Below, in pieces: positions 62,929 through 64,000 of a DNA stretch of 64,000 bases. This stretch comes from Bacteroidota bacterium (GTDB lineage: Bacteria > Bacteroidota > Bacteroidia > B-17B0 > Aurantibacillaceae). The translations under genes and the position numbers were made by a program. Positions within the stretch are counted from its first letter, which is position 1; every line of letters begins with the position of its first letter. Where the stretch lies: contig JAUXZS010000014.1 of the NCBI GenBank assembly GCA_030692515.1, forward strand, positions 18,479-82,478. The letters run 5' to 3'. Under the pieces are notes generated by a model. The model worked only from the letters and a program-made list of their open reading frames with translations, ran no database searches and was not told the origin of the DNA.

Positions 62929-63492
62929 TTATTCTGTATATACTTCTCCATTTGGGTTTCGTCTTACTATTACTTCCTTAACAATATATGGTGTCCATGA
63001 ATATTCGGTTTCAAATAATTCAAATCGGAAGATTAGTTTTTCAGGATAATGTATATGTACAGTTGATATGCCTTCTTCAAAGTTATCCGCGATTGACTTT
63101 GGAAAAAAATGATCGTAAGTTTTATAACATGCTATTGCCAATTTAGAAAGTGTGTCTGGATATTCTTGAAGTATCGCCTTTGGAATATTTTCTTGTTGAG
63201 TCATAGGTTTACCATTAAAATTGTTGTCACTTGGAAAATCTATCATTCTTGCTGGAGACTCTCTTATCTTTTTATTTTTTCTTTGATTCTTGTTTTTAGT
63301 TTTATCAGTTGTGATTTGAAAATCTGGCTTTAATGTATCTTTTTCTTTATCTGATTGTAATAATGTGTCTGGGTCTTGAGGAATATTAATAGAGTCAACT
63401 TGATTCAATAATTCGATAGTTCGTTCTCTATTCGAGTTATTACAACTCGTCATAAATATAATTATTGTCGATATGTACGTTAATCTTATCAT
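62929..63492 (-). CDS. Lipoprotein of unknown function
   Basis: 187 residues. MIRLTYISTIIIFMTSC is a lipoprotein signal (Cys17). A charged low-complexity linker (~20-90, Lys/Asp/Asn) precedes a compact domain (~95-187: IPKAILQEYPDTLSKLAIACYKTYDHFFP, HIHYPEKLIFRFELFETEYSW, VVRRNPNGEVYTE). The gene lies exactly between an inverted pair of GTTATAGGGC/GCCCTATAAC (62915-62924 and 63506-63515). Family not recognised. Confidence 0.75.
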   Translation of the reverse strand: MIRLTYISTIIIFMTSCNNSNRERTIELLNQVDSINIPQDPDTLLQSDKEKDTLKPDFQITTDKTKNKNQRKNKKIRESPARMIDFPSDNNFNGKPMTQQENIPKAILQEYPDTLSKLAIACYKTYDHFFPKSIADNFEEGISTVHIHYPEKLIFRFELFETEYSWTPYIVKEVIVRRNPNGEVYTE

Positions 63493-63505
63493 TGTCTTTT
63501 TAAAT

Positions 63506-63603
63506 GCCCTATAACGGTTTGCGACTAATGGGTGTTTTTGGCTTTGTCAAGTTACACATTAGAGCGCTAACGGCAAAAAATTGCAAGTAGGTGCTGTTAG
63601 CTG
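63506..63603. repeat. attC-like palindromic element (element 3)
   Basis: It begins GCCCTATAACGG and ends TAGGTGCTGTTAG, and its middle holds CTAATG..CATTAG pairing (63525-63565). The TAA stop codon of the next gene is the TAA of its end, in the same way as gene cassettes abut their recombination sites. Confidence 0.55.
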
Positions 63604-63881
63604 TTGTTTTTATTTTGTCCGTTTTTTAGTAATTGTCTAATTGTCGCCAAGTGTGAAAGTAAAACTAAAGGAACTACACAAGATGGCAACCAGTTAAAAG
63701 GAAAATATAATACCGCAATATTAGGTTGGTCAAACGCAAATTTTTGAAATGGAAATGGTGCTGATAGAACAGCATTTGCAACAATATTTATTAAAAGTCC
63801 CAAACAGATAAAATTCCAAATCAAGATTATTCTTCTGTCTAATTGTTTTTTTATAAAACCTGTAAGCTCCCCAAAATTGGA
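63597..63881 (-). pseudogene. Truncated membrane protein fragment
   Basis: The frame is open for 94 codons between the TAA at 63597 and a TAG at 63882-63884. The protein has two hydrophobic segments (IWNFICLGLLINIVANAV; NWLPSCVVPLVLLSHL) and a conserved-looking motif FDQPNIAVLYFPF. It reads as the last part of a larger membrane protein; no ATG is present and only a TTG at 63824 could start a 75-residue version. The 5' side joins ACTATATAAAAGTAGACTTT at 63881, the same 14-mer as at 22759. It looks like a gene cut by an inserted element. Confidence 0.5.
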
Positions 63882-63925
63882 CTATATAAAAGTAGACTTT
63901 TTATTTAATTTATTAGTAATAGTTG

Positions 63926-63971
63926 AACCTTGCTTTGCAAGCTTCTGTGCAGAAGCTTGCAAAGCAAGGTT
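63926..63971. terminator. 46-bp perfect palindrome with T-run
   Basis: AACCTTGCTTTGCAAGCTTC (plus TG) pairs completely with its mirror copy; 22 base pairs, two-base TG loop, followed by TTTTT on the right. It can be a strong terminator or a mobile-element end. Confidence 0.7.
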
Positions 63972-64000
63972 TTTTTGTTTAAACATAACTGGTGATAATC

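Overview
The window is an AT-rich stretch of a Bacteroidota chromosome (a flavobacterium-like gliding or type IX secretion organism; the genus cannot be fixed from the sequence). The evidence is two PorP/SprF proteins, one type-B and one type-A type IX secretion (T9SS) tail, many SCK/SCN-type lipoproteins, and repeated promoter boxes of the phylum's TAnnTTTG (-7) type. No integrase, transposase, rRNA, tRNA or CRISPR array was seen. Most of the window is ordinary, tightly packed chromosomal sequence.

Layout. 1-1928: a PorP/SprF gene followed by a truncated TPR/PD40 protein. 1985-7901: glutaryl-CoA dehydrogenase, a lipoprotein, a PrsW-type membrane protease, the rpsF-rpsR-rplI ribosomal operon and a carboxypeptidase-regulatory-domain protein. 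8149-16700: a secretion/surface block with an M1 peptidase fused to an outer-membrane-barrel-like domain, a 1397-residue repeat adhesin with a type-B T9SS tail, and its probable SprF partner. 16825-29909: DUF2911, a sodium symporter preceded by an overlapping 31-residue membrane peptide, a GxxExxY protein inside short repeats, a PIG-L deacetylase, a type-A T9SS protein, RluF-like pseudouridine synthase, an S66 peptidase, and a DUF2339/DUF3999/GNAT run. 29987-38398: groES-groL, SPOR and DUF481 envelope proteins, a lipoprotein, ispE, and lysC-lysA (lysine pathway).

38485-46057: a SpoIIE-type phosphatase with sensor-like N-terminal region, a KirBac-type potassium channel, SCO and thioredoxin-like proteins, a lipoprotein, a Fur-STAS pair and an NlpC/P60 peptidase. 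About 5 kb of this is bounded by an inverted pair of ~110-bp repeats. 46308-57616: RecQ, an LTA-synthase-like membrane enzyme, an outer-membrane receptor, a lipoprotein, a flavin reductase-like protein, DUF3127, asparaginase and a CBS-domain cystathionine beta-synthase-like enzyme.

57617-64000 is the accessory end: small exported proteins, a truncated anti-sigma-like membrane protein, two tandem collagen-motif lipoproteins, a CHASE3 hybrid histidine kinase, a lipoprotein, a truncated membrane protein and a 46-bp perfect palindrome. Gene junctions here carry related imperfect palindromes ending in CCTATAAC/GTTATAGG, giving the region a gene-cassette look. This, the symporter leader peptide and a set of promoters placed 4-7 bases before start codons (predicted near-leaderless mRNAs) are the most interesting points. 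None has been tested here by database search.
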